Of a DNA stretch of 32,829 nucleotides, positions 1 through 9,680 are shown piece after piece (the stretch's first letter is position 1; each line of letters starts with the position of its first letter). A program made the position numbers and the translations under genes. The notes beneath the pieces were generated by a model. It did no database searches, had not been told where the DNA came from, and saw only the letters and a list, made by a program, of their open reading frames with translations. The stretch comes from Planctomycetota bacterium (GTDB lineage: Bacteria; Planctomycetota; UBA1135), in the NCBI GenBank assembly GCA_030749235.1, contig JASMKM010000047.1:1-32829 (forward strand), read 5' to 3'.

Positions 1-17
1 AAAGTTGGAACATTGCG

Positions 18-1094
18 CTAGATTCCAGCCTTTCCGCGACCGGCCAGCATTACGAAGAATACCAATGCCGCGAGCAGCAGCGCCCAGACAGTGAGCATGC
101 CGTAGGCAATCTTGCGGGTTTTGCGTTTCTGCCACCAGGTGCGCGGCGCCACGCCACTGAGCAGGAAGGTCACGATGCCGGCAAGGTTCACGCTGACTAA
201 GTTGCCGAGCAACAACATGCCTGCGCCGCGTGCGGCCTCCCAGTTGCCGGAGGTGGCCATCAAGGCACATACCGCCAAGGGTGGCAGCAAGGCCACTGCG
301 ACCATTACGCCGACCAAGGAGGCAGGCACACCAGAAGTGAAAGCAAGCGCACCGGCACCTCCAGCTGCAAGCGCCAACAGCAGGTCCTCAAGGTGCAGGT
401 CTGTGCGTGCAAGGATCTCTGCGGATTGCAGGTTCAGTTCAAATAACCAACCGGCGATCGACGCCACCAGGAAAGCCAAGGCGACGCCGAAGATGTTGGC
501 CTTGATTGCGGATCTGGCCAAGGACATGTCGCCCAAAGTGGAAGCCAATGCCAACGCCATGTTCGGACCAAGCAAAGGAGCGATAACCATCGCGCCAATC
601 AACACCGCAATATTGTTGGTGGCCAAGCCGATGGTGGCAACCACTGTGGACAGGGCCACCATCCACCAATGCACCGCGTTCGGGTGCGTGACCTTGGCGA
701 GATCATCGAGCAACTCCTCGCGGCTGATGCGCATGCTTTTGTTGGCCTTCTTGCCGTTGGTGGCTTCGCCGTGATCGCCCTTGCCGTCACTGTCGGTGGG
801 TGCATCGCCGTCAGTCTCCTCTTCCTCGATCACTGGTTTCGGCAGCTTCGGCACTACGGTCTGCACCCCCAGCACGATGGCACGGAAATTCTCGTAGGAG
901 CCTAAGGCCGCTTGCATAGGGTCCAATACGCTTTCCAGCTTCTCGGCCTTGACCAAGATGTGGAACTGCGTCAACGGCCCAGGCAAGTTGTTCTTGAAGG
1001 CGACGACGCTCTCGTCCTGCAGCTCATCAAGGATACTCTCGACCTTCTCGACGGCGACGTCGGGCACGAAGGTCTGTACGAGGCGGGTGGCCAT
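18..1094 (-). CDS. DUF389 / TIGR00341-type membrane protein
   Basis: This is a 358-residue inner-membrane protein of the DUF389 family, whose biochemical role is not established. Residues 1-80 form a soluble N-terminal domain. An acidic, low-complexity linker (about 88-120) follows, and then a hydrophobic domain (about 143-350) with roughly six membrane segments. The family signature is visible around 161-182, where an NNIAVLIGAMVIAPLLGPN stretch occurs. I start at the ATG ending at 1094; a TTG three codons upstream is possible but less likely. No Shine-Dalgarno sequence is visible, but TAACCT lies 9 bases before the ATG. The gene is divergent from the benzoyl-CoA genes and has no obvious functional tie to them. 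Family assignment is firm; function is unknown. Confidence 0.85.
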   Translation of the reverse strand: MATRLVQTFVPDVAVEKVESILDELQDESVVAFKNNLPGPLTQFHILVKAEKLESVLDPMQAALGSYENFRAIVLGVQTVVPKLPKPVIEEEETDGDAPTDSDGKGDHGEATNGKKANKSMRISREELLDDLAKVTHPNAVHWWMVALSTVVATIGLATNNIAVLIGAMVIAPLLGPNMALALASTLGDMSLARSAIKANIFGVALAFLVASIAGWLFELNLQSAEILARTDLHLEDLLLALAAGGAGALAFTSGVPASLVGVMVAVALLPPLAVCALMATSGNWEAARGAGMLLLGNLVSVNLAGIVTFLLSGVAPRTWWQKRKTRKIAYGMLTVWALLLAALVFFVMLAGRGKAGI

Positions 1095-1152
1095 GGTCTG
1101 CAAAGGTTAGCAGCTTGCTAGGTCGATCTGGGTGCTTTGCGCAGTGATGCGG

Positions 1153-1180
1153 TTGCCTTGGGATGGGTGGCGGGTACCAT
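1153..1180 (+). promoter_or_regulatory. Weak sigma70-like promoter, 3-hydroxyacyl-CoA dehydrogenase gene
   Basis: TTGCCT (1153-1158), a 16-base spacer and TACCAT (1175-1180) resemble a -35/-10 pair. It would start transcription near 1187, about 40 bases before the ATG at 1227. The match is partial and the surrounding 132-base gap contains nothing else that I recognise. Confidence 0.25.
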
Positions 1181-1226
1181 GCGGCGCGGTTTTACGTACT
1201 CTCCCTCAAGAACGATTGAATCCCTG

Positions 1227-2105
1227 ATGACTCCTGAGATCAACACTGCTGCCATCCTCGGCGCTGGTGCCATGGGTGCCGGCATCGCCCAAGTCGCTGC
1301 CCAAGCGGGCATCCAGACTTCCTTGTTCGACATCTCCGAAGAGTTCGCGATGGCTGGTCTAGCCAAGATCACTGCGATGCTCGATAAGGGTGTGGCACGC
1401 GGCAAGGTCAGTGAAGAGGAACGCGCCAATGTGTTGACAAAGCTCACACCATCCTGGGATGTGGAGGCTGCTACGAACGGCGTGGACTTGGTGATTGAGG
1501 CCGTTCCCGAGCGTCTCGACCTGAAGCTCGAGATCTTTCAGAAGGTCAGCGACCTGGTGCGCAGCGATACCTTGATTGCCACCAACACCTCGTCGATTTC
1601 TATCACCAAGTTGGCCAAGGCGGTGGCTAATCCGTCGCGCTTCCTTGGCCTGCATTTCTTTAATCCGCCGCCCCTGATGCCCTTGTTGGAAGTCGTGCAC
1701 GGCGAAGAGACCAGCCAGCATTCGCTCGATGCGGCCCTCAGTTTGAGCAAGCGTATGGGCAAGGAACCAATTGTGGTGCGCGATAGCCCAGGCTTCGCGT
1801 CTTCTCGCTTGGGTGTAGCCATCGGATTGGAAGCAATCCGCATGCTGGAGGAGGGGGTTGCATCAGCCGCGGACATCGACAAGGCCATGGAGTTGGGTTA
1901 CCGCTTCCCGATGGGGCCTCTGAAGCTGACCGACCTGATTGGCATCGATGTGCGCCTTGATATCGCCAGTTACCTTGACGCCAACCTCGAAGGCGACCGC
2001 TTTAAGGTACCGGAATTGATGCGCGCGATGGTCGCCGAGGGCAAACACGGCAAGAAAACCGGTCAGGGCTTTTATACTTGGGTGGACGGCCAAGCGATTT
2101 CCTGA
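1227..2105 (+). CDS. 3-hydroxyacyl-CoA dehydrogenase
   Basis: This is an NAD-dependent 3-hydroxyacyl-CoA dehydrogenase of 292 residues, the usual length for the single-function family. The Rossmann motif GAGAMG is at 12-17. The catalytic His is in HFFNPP (H143), Glu155 follows in LLEVV, and the C-terminal 3HCDH domain spans about 187-286. I chose the ATG at 1227 because the Rossmann fold begins about ten residues later; a TTG at 1137 and an ATG at 1179 would add an unrelated leader. The usual PGFxxNR motif reads PGFASSR, so Ser193 replaces the common Asn. Lying just upstream of boxC, it plausibly oxidises 3-hydroxyadipyl-CoA formed from the ring-cleavage product. That substrate is an inference from position; 3-hydroxybutyryl-CoA is the main alternative. 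Confidence 0.88.
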   Translation: MTPEINTAAILGAGAMGAGIAQVAAQAGIQTSLFDISEEFAMAGLAKITAMLDKGVARGKVSEEERANVLTKLTPSWDVEAATNGVDLVIEAVPERLDLKLEIFQKVSDLVRSDTLIATNTSSISITKLAKAVANPSRFLGLHFFNPPPLMPLLEVVHGEETSQHSLDAALSLSKRMGKEPIVVRDSPGFASSRLGVAIGLEAIRMLEEGVASAADIDKAMELGYRFPMGPLKLTDLIGIDVRLDIASYLDANLEGDRFKVPELMRAMVAEGKHGKKTGQGFYTWVDGQAIS

Positions 2106-2124
2106 AAAGGGGGCTCCAACCCCT

Positions 2125-2177
2125 ACTTGCGAGTCTTTTTTCGTAATAATGACGAAAACGTAGAAATAACTTGCGAG
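2125..2177 (+). promoter_or_regulatory. Candidate operator cluster upstream of boxC
   Basis: A perfect inverted repeat, TTTTCGT (2138-2144) and ACGAAAA (2152-2158) with a 7-base AT-rich centre, lies between two copies of the 9-base direct repeat ACTTGCGAG (2125-2133 and 2169-2177). The second copy overlaps the likely -35 element of boxC. A short AGGGG/CCCCT stem (2108-2124) followed by a T run could also end transcription of the upstream gene. The layout resembles a regulator-binding region, but the protein that would bind is unknown. Confidence 0.4.
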
Positions 2178-2198
2178 CTTTCCGGAAGGCGACATACT
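2172..2198 (+). promoter_or_regulatory. Candidate boxC promoter
   Basis: A TTGCGA-like -35 (from 2171/2172) is followed about 16 bases later by CATACT (2193-2198); TACTGT at 2195-2200 is the alternative -10. The -10 lies only 5-7 bases before the boxC ATG, so the transcript would begin at or next to the start codon. The -35 overlaps the second ACTTGCGAG repeat. Confidence 0.4.
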
Positions 2199-2205
2199 GT
2201 TCGGT

Positions 2206-3849
2206 ATGGAGACCACTGCCCCAGCCCCTGAGGTAATCTGCTTTGAGACTCATCCAGATTGCTACAAGCACCTGAAGATCGAGGTCGATGGCCCCGTCGC
2301 ACGCATCCTGATTGATATCCAGGAGCACGAAGGCCTGCGCCCTGGCTATGCCCTGAAACTGAACTCCTACGACCTGAGCGTCGATATTGAGCTCGCCGAT
2401 GCAGTCCAGCGCTTGCGTTTCGAACACCCTGAGGTAGGTGCAGTCATCGTGACCAGCGCCCAGGAGGGTGTTTTCAGTTCCGGTGCCAACATCTTCATGC
2501 TGGGAGCCAGCACCCATGCACATAAGGTGAACTTTTGTAAGTTCACCAACGAGACCCGGGTCTCGATCGAGGACGCCACCGCCAACTCCGGGCAGGTCTA
2601 CATCGCCGCGCTCAACGGCGTGGCTTCGGGGGGTGGATATGAACTGCCTCAGGCTTGCGAGGAAATCTACCTCGTCGATGATCGTCGCAGTGCGGTTTCC
2701 CTTCCAGAGATTCCATACCTCGGTGTCTTGCCAGGCACCGGTGGACTTACCCGCCTGGTCGATAAGCGTCATGTGCGTCGCGACATCGCCGACGTCTTTG
2801 TGACTTTGGCCGAAGGCGTCAAGGGCAAGCGTGCTGTGCAATGGGGCTTAGTCGATGCTGTCTTCCCAACATCCAAGTTCAAGGAGTCGGTCGATGCACG
2901 CGCCCTCGAAGTCGCCAACGGCGGCAAGCCTGATCGCAAGGGCATCACGCTGGAAGCACTGGAGCCCACAGAAGGCGAAGAGCGCATCGATTACCGTCAC
3001 GTATCGCTGGAGCTCTCAGCTGACGGTCGCACCGCCACTATCGAGATCACCGTTCCTGACGAAGTCTCGCAGATGCCTTCTTCGGCGTCAGACTTGGGAT
3101 CCGCATGGTTCCCGCTACGTGCCTTCCGCGAACTCGATGATGCGCTACTGCGCCTGCGTCTGAACTACCCGATGGTCGGCCTCATCCTGTTCAAGACTCG
3201 CGGTAACGCCGATTCGATGGTGGCCTTCGATGAGCAGCTCGACCAGCACGCCGATGACTGGTTTGTCAACGAGGTGCGCCTGTTCATCAAGCGCACCTTG
3301 AAGCGCGTCGATTACATGGCCAAGTCGATGTTCGCAATCATCGACGAGGGTAGTTGCTTTGTCGGCACCCTTTACGAGTTGGCCCTCGCCGCCGACCGTA
3401 GCTTCATGCTCGAGGAGGATGGCGTCAGCTTCCGCATGACCAACATGAACCAAGGTGCTTATCCGATGGGCAACGGCCTCAGCCGTATGCAGACCCGCTT
3501 CGTCTGGGACCAGGATCACGCCAACGCGTTGTCAGCCAACCGCGACAAAATCGACGCCGACGAGGCCAGCGATTTAGGTTTGATCACGGTAGCCGCCGAC
3601 GACATTGACTGGGATGATGAGGTGCGTTTGGCCATCGAGGAACGCGTCAGTCTCTCTCCTGACTCGCTTACCGGTATGGAAGCGAGCATCCGTTTCGGTG
3701 GTCCTGAGACCCTCGAGACCAAGATCTTCGGCCGCCTGACCGCTTGGCAGAACTGGATCTTCCAACGTCCAAACGCGGTCGGCCCGAAAGGCGCTTTAAC
3801 CCTTTACGGTCGCCCAGAATCCCCAGAGTTTGATTTTAACCGCACCTGA
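2206..3849 (+). CDS. boxC: Benzoyl-CoA-dihydrodiol lyase BoxC
   Basis: BoxC hydrolytically opens the 2,3-epoxide of benzoyl-CoA and releases formate, giving 3,4-dehydroadipyl-CoA semialdehyde. It is a cytosolic member of the crotonase family with 547 residues, close to the known enzyme (about 555). The N-terminal crotonase domain has the oxyanion-hole region SSGANIFML (about 91-99) and NGVASGGGYE (137-146). Cys111, Glu146 and Glu168 fall at the same numbers that I recall for the catalytic residues of the Burkholderia xenovorans LB400 enzyme. A second crotonase-like half follows from about residue 280. No Shine-Dalgarno sequence precedes the ATG. The gene is followed after 3 bases by boxB, so the two are surely cotranscribed. 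Confidence 0.95.
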   Translation: METTAPAPEVICFETHPDCYKHLKIEVDGPVARILIDIQEHEGLRPGYALKLNSYDLSVDIELADAVQRLRFEHPEVGAVIVTSAQEGVFSSGANIFMLGASTHAHKVNFCKFTNETRVSIEDATANSGQVYIAALNGVASGGGYELPQACEEIYLVDDRRSAVSLPEIPYLGVLPGTGGLTRLVDKRHVRRDIADVFVTLAEGVKGKRAVQWGLVDAVFPTSKFKESVDARALEVANGGKPDRKGITLEALEPTEGEERIDYRHVSLELSADGRTATIEITVPDEVSQMPSSASDLGSAWFPLRAFRELDDALLRLRLNYPMVGLILFKTRGNADSMVAFDEQLDQHADDWFVNEVRLFIKRTLKRVDYMAKSMFAIIDEGSCFVGTLYELALAADRSFMLEEDGVSFRMTNMNQGAYPMGNGLSRMQTRFVWDQDHANALSANRDKIDADEASDLGLITVAADDIDWDDEVRLAIEERVSLSPDSLTGMEASIRFGGPETLETKIFGRLTAWQNWIFQRPNAVGPKGALTLYGRPESPEFDFNRT

Positions 3850-3852
3850 ACC

Positions 3853-5274
3853 ATGGCAATCTCTTACGACAAGATCCCCAACAACGTAGACCTCAGCAGC
3901 AACCGCAAGCTGCAGAAAGCACTCGAGGCCTGGCAGCCCAGTTTCTTAGATTGGTGGCAGGACATGGGGCCCGAAGGCTTCCAGCAGGACGACATTTACT
4001 TGCGCACCGCCGTCAGTGTCGAAGCCAACGGTTGGGCCAACTTCGATTACGTCAAGATGCCAGACTATCGCTGGGGCATCTTCCTCACGCCGCCCGAAAA
4101 AGATCGCAAGATTGGTTTCGGAGATAACGCCGAGATGGACGTTTGGAACCAGGTGCCTGGCGAGTTCCGTAAAGAGTTGCGTCGTATCATTGTCACCCAG
4201 TGCGATACCGAGCCGGCATCGGTCGAGCAGCAGCGCCTGCTCGGAAAATGCGCGCCGAGTCTTTATGACATGCGCAACCTATTCCAGGTCAATGTCGAGG
4301 AAGGTCGTCACCTGTGGGCCATGGTGCATTTGTTGCACGAGTTCTTCGGTCGCGATGGCCGTGAAGAGGCCGAGGAGATGTTGTTTCGTCGTTCCGGCAA
4401 CCCGGATTCGCCCCGTATTCTCGATGCCTTCAACAAGCCAATCGAGGATTGGTTGGCCTTTTTCTGCTTCACAATGTTCACCGACCGTGACGGCAAGTAC
4501 CAGCTCGGGGCCTTGGCCGAGAGTGGTTTCGATCCGCTCGCCCGCGCCACCAAGTTCATGCTCACTGAAGAGGCTCATCACCTGTTCGTCGGTGAAAGCG
4601 GTGTGGGTCGTGTGATCAAGCGCACCACCGAGATCCTTAACGAGGATCCACATGGCGACGTCAAGAAGCATGGCGGTATCCCGCTTGAAATCATCCAGAA
4701 GTACATTAACGAGTGGTACAGCGCCTCACTGGACCTGTTTGGCGGTGAGGACAGTTCCAACGCCGCGAACTACTTCGGTGCAGGCTTGAAGGGCCGCTTC
4801 CAGGAGATGAACCCGAAACGTTTCACGGATCACTCGGCACTGGAAGGCTGCTATGAGTTGAATTGGGTCGAGGACGGTCAGATGGGCAGCCACGAGATCC
4901 CGATGCGTCGAGCCATGAACCTGGTGCTGCGCGATGCCTACCGTGAGGACTGCCTCAAGTCGCTCGGTCGTTGGAACAAGATCCTCGAGAAGGCCGGACG
5001 CGAGGAGCGTTTCTACCTGCCTTCACAGCGCTTCAACCGCGGCATCGGTGTCTACGCCAAGCAGAGTTTCGACCCATATGGCGAGCTGCTCGATGACAAG
5101 ACCTACTGGTCGAAGCATGTCGAGTGGTTGCCCACTCATGAGGACCTCGATTACGTCAAGTCGCTGATGGTCTCGGTCACCGAGCCTGGCAAGTTCGCTG
5201 GCTGGATTGCACCACCCGCGAAAGGGCTCAACGGCCAACCGGTCGATTTCGAGTACGTCAAGTTCCACGGCTAA
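3853..5274 (+). CDS. boxB: Benzoyl-CoA 2,3-epoxidase, diiron subunit BoxB
   Basis: BoxB is the diiron oxygenase that adds one oxygen atom to benzoyl-CoA, forming the 2,3-epoxide that BoxC consumes. It is soluble and has 473 residues, like characterised BoxB. The six iron-ligand candidates are Glu120, Glu150, His153 (EEGRH), Asp211, Glu240 and His243 (EEAHH). This is the same set and numbering that I recall for the Azoarcus evansii structure, so the active site appears intact. The reaction needs electrons from the reductase BoxA, whose gene is not in this window. The gene begins 3 bases after boxC with no Shine-Dalgarno motif, which suggests translation coupled to the upstream stop. Confidence 0.96.
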   Translation: MAISYDKIPNNVDLSSNRKLQKALEAWQPSFLDWWQDMGPEGFQQDDIYLRTAVSVEANGWANFDYVKMPDYRWGIFLTPPEKDRKIGFGDNAEMDVWNQVPGEFRKELRRIIVTQCDTEPASVEQQRLLGKCAPSLYDMRNLFQVNVEEGRHLWAMVHLLHEFFGRDGREEAEEMLFRRSGNPDSPRILDAFNKPIEDWLAFFCFTMFTDRDGKYQLGALAESGFDPLARATKFMLTEEAHHLFVGESGVGRVIKRTTEILNEDPHGDVKKHGGIPLEIIQKYINEWYSASLDLFGGEDSSNAANYFGAGLKGRFQEMNPKRFTDHSALEGCYELNWVEDGQMGSHEIPMRRAMNLVLRDAYREDCLKSLGRWNKILEKAGREERFYLPSQRFNRGIGVYAKQSFDPYGELLDDKTYWSKHVEWLPTHEDLDYVKSLMVSVTEPGKFAGWIAPPAKGLNGQPVDFEYVKFHG

Positions 5275-5311
5275 GCTTCAGGCAAAGACCACCAAAGTCG
5301 AGACAAGAATC

Positions 5312-6883
<1,572 letters not shown>

Positions 6884-6924
6884 GCGAAGTCTTTACCTCG
6901 CTCCATTTCCACCGAAATCCTAGG

Positions 6925-7782
6925 ATGACTGGCATGTTCCTGAATCTCCTCCCATTGTCCGAAGAAGGCAGCAACCCCCTCGTCTCCAGCGTCAAGGATT
7001 TTGCGTTAGAGCATTGGATGGACGCAGTCATGGTCGTCGTCCTCTTCTTTGCGATGACTATCGTCGCCAGTTGGGTCAGCCGTATCATCCGTGGTGCTTG
7101 CGAGAGGGCCAAGGTGGAAATCACCTTGTCGCACTTCTTTGGTAGGCTTGGACGTACCGCAGTGATGGTAATCGGTGTGGTCATCATCCTCGGCAAGTTC
7201 GGCATTGAGACTAGCAGCTTTGCTGCCATCCTCGCCGCCATGGGCTTCGCTATCGGTATGGCGATGCAGGGAACGCTTGGCAACTTCGCCTCTGGCGTCA
7301 TGTTGCTGATTTTTCGCCCGTTCAAGGTTGGTGATGTCATCAATGCTGCGGGCGTGGTCGGTAAGGTCAGCATGATCGACCTGTTCACTACCGTAGTCGA
7401 TACTCCGGATAACCGCCGTATCATCGTGCCGAACGGCGCCATTTTCGGTGGCACCATCGAGAACATCTCACACCACGACACGCGTCGCATCGAGGTCGCC
7501 GTCGGCACCGACTACGGCGCTGACTTAGACAAGGTGCGCGAGGTGCTCGATAAGGCCGTGGCCAAGGTTGAGACTCGCATCGACGAGCCAGGTCACCAGA
7601 TCGTACTCGCCGGCCTGGGTGATAGTTGCATCGACTGGAAGGTGCGTGTGTGGTGCAAGTCCACCGATTATTTGGGTTGTATGGAAGAGACTACCCGGAT
7701 CATCAAGTACGCGCTTGACGAGGCCGGAATCGGTATCCCATTCCCACAGATGGACGTCCATCTCGACAAGCTCGAAGGTTAA
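6925..7782 (+). CDS. MscS-family small-conductance mechanosensitive channel
   Basis: This is a 285-residue inner-membrane channel, the size of the classical three-helix MscS (286 in E. coli), which opens on hypo-osmotic shock. Membrane segments are at about 31-54, 76-92 and 96-126. The pore-lining third helix is Gly/Ala-rich and runs into the conserved QGTLGNFASG and RPFKVGD motifs. The beta domain follows with the PN motif (IIVPNGAIF, 166-174) and the C-terminal alpha/beta region. The ATG at 6925 is used; an ATG three codons later is an alternative. It lies 41 bases after boxD and may be read through from it, but there is no functional link to benzoyl-CoA breakdown. Confidence 0.92.
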   Translation: MTGMFLNLLPLSEEGSNPLVSSVKDFALEHWMDAVMVVVLFFAMTIVASWVSRIIRGACERAKVEITLSHFFGRLGRTAVMVIGVVIILGKFGIETSSFAAILAAMGFAIGMAMQGTLGNFASGVMLLIFRPFKVGDVINAAGVVGKVSMIDLFTTVVDTPDNRRIIVPNGAIFGGTIENISHHDTRRIEVAVGTDYGADLDKVREVLDKAVAKVETRIDEPGHQIVLAGLGDSCIDWKVRVWCKSTDYLGCMEETTRIIKYALDEAGIGIPFPQMDVHLDKLEG

Positions 7783-7792
7783 GGCGAATCCG

Positions 7793-8056
7793 ATGACTTC
7801 GATTCAAATCCTAATGGCCTGGGTGGCAATCATGTCCGTCAGCGCCTTCCTCGCCTACAGCTTGGACAAGAGACTTGCCAAGAATGACAAGCGCCGCGTG
7901 CCCGAACGCGTGTTGCTGACTTGGTCGTATCTTGGTGGCGCACCAGGGGCCTTGCTGGCGATGATGGCTTTCCGCCACAAGGTGCGCTATCCAACCTTCT
8001 GGATTGCACAATTGTTCGCCATCGCGGCATGGTCCTGGACCATGTATCAGCTTTGA
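7793..8056 (+). CDS. DUF1294 small membrane protein
   Basis: This 87-residue protein has two hydrophobic segments (about 4-20 and 67-85) flanking the DUF1294 signature. The signature is a DKRLAKND start, RVPE, a LGGAPGALLAMMAFRHK core, and a following segment of aromatic residues. Its function is unknown. It begins 10 bases after the MscS gene, so the two are probably cotranscribed. It ends only 3 bases from the convergent stop codon of the MtfA-like gene, which leaves no room for a separate terminator. The start is the ATG at 7793; the frame is open well upstream, but those codons belong to the MscS gene. Confidence 0.85.
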   Translation: MTSIQILMAWVAIMSVSAFLAYSLDKRLAKNDKRRVPERVLLTWSYLGGAPGALLAMMAFRHKVRYPTFWIAQLFAIAAWSWTMYQL

Positions 8057-8059
8057 GCC

Positions 8060-8854
8060 TTAAGGCGCAGGCGGCGGCGCACCCAAACCGGTGGCATGGC
8101 CTGCTGGATCCTGGCGGTAGAAGCGTTCCAGCAAGGAGTAGAGTTCCGGTTCACGCTGCTGCAACTTCACCGATAGCTCGAAGAAGCATTCGGTAGCGGT
8201 GGCGAAGAACTCCGCAGGTTCGGTGGCCGCATAGGAATCCAGCAGCCGAGGTCGCCCGGCCTTCAGGTCATGGAGGTACTTTTGGTAGGCGGCAAAGAAC
8301 TCTTCGCGCCAGTCATCGTTCTTAATGTCATCGCTGAGCGGTGGAATACCATCAGTGATGCCATCCAGCATGTCGAGCTTGTGGGCGAATTCGTGGAAGA
8401 CAGTGTTCTGTCCGTCGCTGGCATTACGTCCGCCTTGGTAGGCCGAATCCCAAGCCAACACCACCGGGCCGCCGGGCCACGCCTCGCCGAGGTTGGCACT
8501 CTCGCGATGTTCCACTACGCCATCGGGCCGATGCCAAGTGCTGCCATGCTTGAAGGTGGTGGGGTAGACCAGGATGGTGCGCACACGATGGTAGAAATCG
8601 TGATGAAGGTTCAGGATCAACAGGCAGGCTTGGGCAGCGATGACCACCTTGATCTTGTCACGCATCTCCAGACCACCACAGCCTTCGAAATGTTTCTCTT
8701 CGAGGAAAACCCGCGTCATCCCTTCGAGGCGCCTGCGGTCACTAGGCCGAAGCTCATGCAGGACCGGCAGAAAATCCAGCCACCCACGCCACTCCTCGCT
8801 CAATCCGTCGCGCAAGTACCGCTTACGTCGGAAGCCTCGCAGGAAGTGAAACAT
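8060..8854 (-). CDS. MtfA-like zinc peptidase
   Basis: This 264-residue protein belongs to the MtfA (Mlc titration factor A, M90) family of zinc metallopeptidases. The HExxH motif is HEFAH at 154-158. The likely third zinc ligand is a Glu in the TEPAEFF segment (211-217). The upstream region has the typical ILVYPTTF (94-101) and PVVLAWDSA (130-138) motifs. In E. coli MtfA interacts with the glucose repressor Mlc; whether an Mlc partner exists here cannot be seen. The start is the ATG ending at 8854, with TATTCT 10 bases upstream. The open frame extends to 8890 but would overlap the promoter and the divergent gene. It shares its promoter region with the MBL-fold gene. Confidence 0.88.
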   Translation of the reverse strand: MFHFLRGFRRKRYLRDGLSEEWRGWLDFLPVLHELRPSDRRRLEGMTRVFLEEKHFEGCGGLEMRDKIKVVIAAQACLLILNLHHDFYHRVRTILVYPTTFKHGSTWHRPDGVVEHRESANLGEAWPGGPVVLAWDSAYQGGRNASDGQNTVFHEFAHKLDMLDGITDGIPPLSDDIKNDDWREEFFAAYQKYLHDLKAGRPRLLDSYAATEPAEFFATATECFFELSVKLQQREPELYSLLERFYRQDPAGHATGLGAPPPAP

Positions 8855-8863
8855 GCCAGAGTC

Positions 8864-8870
8864 TAGAATA
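8864..8870. promoter_or_regulatory. Overlapping divergent -10 boxes
   Basis: On the plus strand TAGAAT (8864-8869) lies 6 bases before the ATG of the MBL-fold gene at 8876. On the minus strand TATTCT (8870-8865) lies 10 bases before the MtfA-like ATG at 8854. The two hexamers share five base pairs. The whole gap between the start codons is 21 bases, so at least one transcript must be leaderless or nearly so. No convincing -35 is seen on either side. Confidence 0.5.
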
Positions 8871-8875
8871 GCCGC

Positions 8876-9637
8876 ATGCTGGTGCACCACTTCCGTGACC
8901 CGCGATGGCTCGTAAACAGCTATTTGGTAGCCGACCGCTCCGGTGGGAGCGCCGTGTTGATTGATAGCGGTGGGCCTTTGGAACAGATCCTTGCTAAGTG
9001 TGAGGAACTACAAGTCGCGCCGAAGTACTTGCTTAACACCCATCGCCACCCTGACCACATCACCCATAATCGTCAGCTCAAGGAGCACTTCGCCTTAATT
9101 GTGGCGGCACACCGACAAGAAGCGGAGTTCATTCCGGAGCACAGTCTCATGCTCGAGCATGGCCAGCAGCTGCAGGTGGGCGATCTGAGTATCCAGTGCC
9201 TTTGGGTTCCCGGCCACACCGCTGGGCATATGGCCTTTTTGATTAACGGTCGCGCGGTCTTCACTGGCGATGTCCTGTTCGCAGGCTCCGTCGGCGGTAC
9301 GCGAGGCAGTGGCCACACTACCCTCGATGACCTACGCCAGAGCGTGATGGACAAGCTGATGAGCTTGCCACCGCAGACCATTATCCATCCTGGCCACATG
9401 GACCCCACGATCGTGGACAAGGAATGGCAGCACAATCCCTTCATCCGGTGGTGGCGTGGCCTAGAGAGCAGGACGGAACGCGCCTGTGTGGCGGTCGGCC
9501 AAGCCGCTACCTTGTTGTTGCGCGCGCGTGACTACGACGGTGGCAGCAAGTGCCTGGTGCGATTCGCCGACGGTTCCGAGGACCTAGTGCCGGGCAGTCA
9601 AGTGTTTGAGGCCGGAAGCGGCAACTCAAGCGGTTAA
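8876..9637 (+). CDS. MBL-fold hydrolase, glyoxalase II-like
   Basis: This is a cytosolic metallo-beta-lactamase-fold hydrolase of 253 residues. The metal-binding motif is HRHPDH at 56-61 (family pattern HxHxDH). The other likely ligands are His114 (PGHTAGH), Asp132 (TGDVLF) and His171 or His174 (HPGH). The GGTRGSG segment is typical of glyoxalase II-like members. Residues about 200-245 form an extra beta-rich C-terminal module with a conserved-looking VRFADGSEDLVP stretch that I cannot assign. The ATG at 8876 has TAGAAT just upstream and no Shine-Dalgarno sequence. The substrate is not predictable from the sequence; a thioester such as S-lactoylglutathione is the family default. Confidence 0.88.
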   Translation: MLVHHFRDPRWLVNSYLVADRSGGSAVLIDSGGPLEQILAKCEELQVAPKYLLNTHRHPDHITHNRQLKEHFALIVAAHRQEAEFIPEHSLMLEHGQQLQVGDLSIQCLWVPGHTAGHMAFLINGRAVFTGDVLFAGSVGGTRGSGHTTLDDLRQSVMDKLMSLPPQTIIHPGHMDPTIVDKEWQHNPFIRWWRGLESRTERACVAVGQAATLLLRARDYDGGSKCLVRFADGSEDLVPGSQVFEAGSGNSSG

Positions 9638-9649
9638 TCTTCGGATTAA
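9634..9649. terminator. UUCG-loop hairpin between convergent genes
   Basis: TTAATC, a TTCG loop and GATTAA form a perfect 6-bp stem that includes the stop codon of the MBL-fold gene. It lies in the 43-base gap before the convergent membrane-protein gene, so it could serve both strands. The stem is AT-rich and no clear T run follows, so it is a weak candidate. Confidence 0.35.
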
Positions 9650-9680
9650 ACGGACTCCCACAACTTCTGGAGATTGGTGG

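Noticed and set aside
112-774. 220-codon open frame antisense to the DUF389 gene
   Set aside because: Its translation is rich in Ala, Thr, Pro and Lys with no domain, and it lies wholly opposite a well-supported membrane protein.
2002-2841. 279-codon open frame on the minus strand opposite the start of boxC
   Set aside because: It overlaps boxC and the upstream dehydrogenase and has no recognisable motif; it is a by-product of codon bias.
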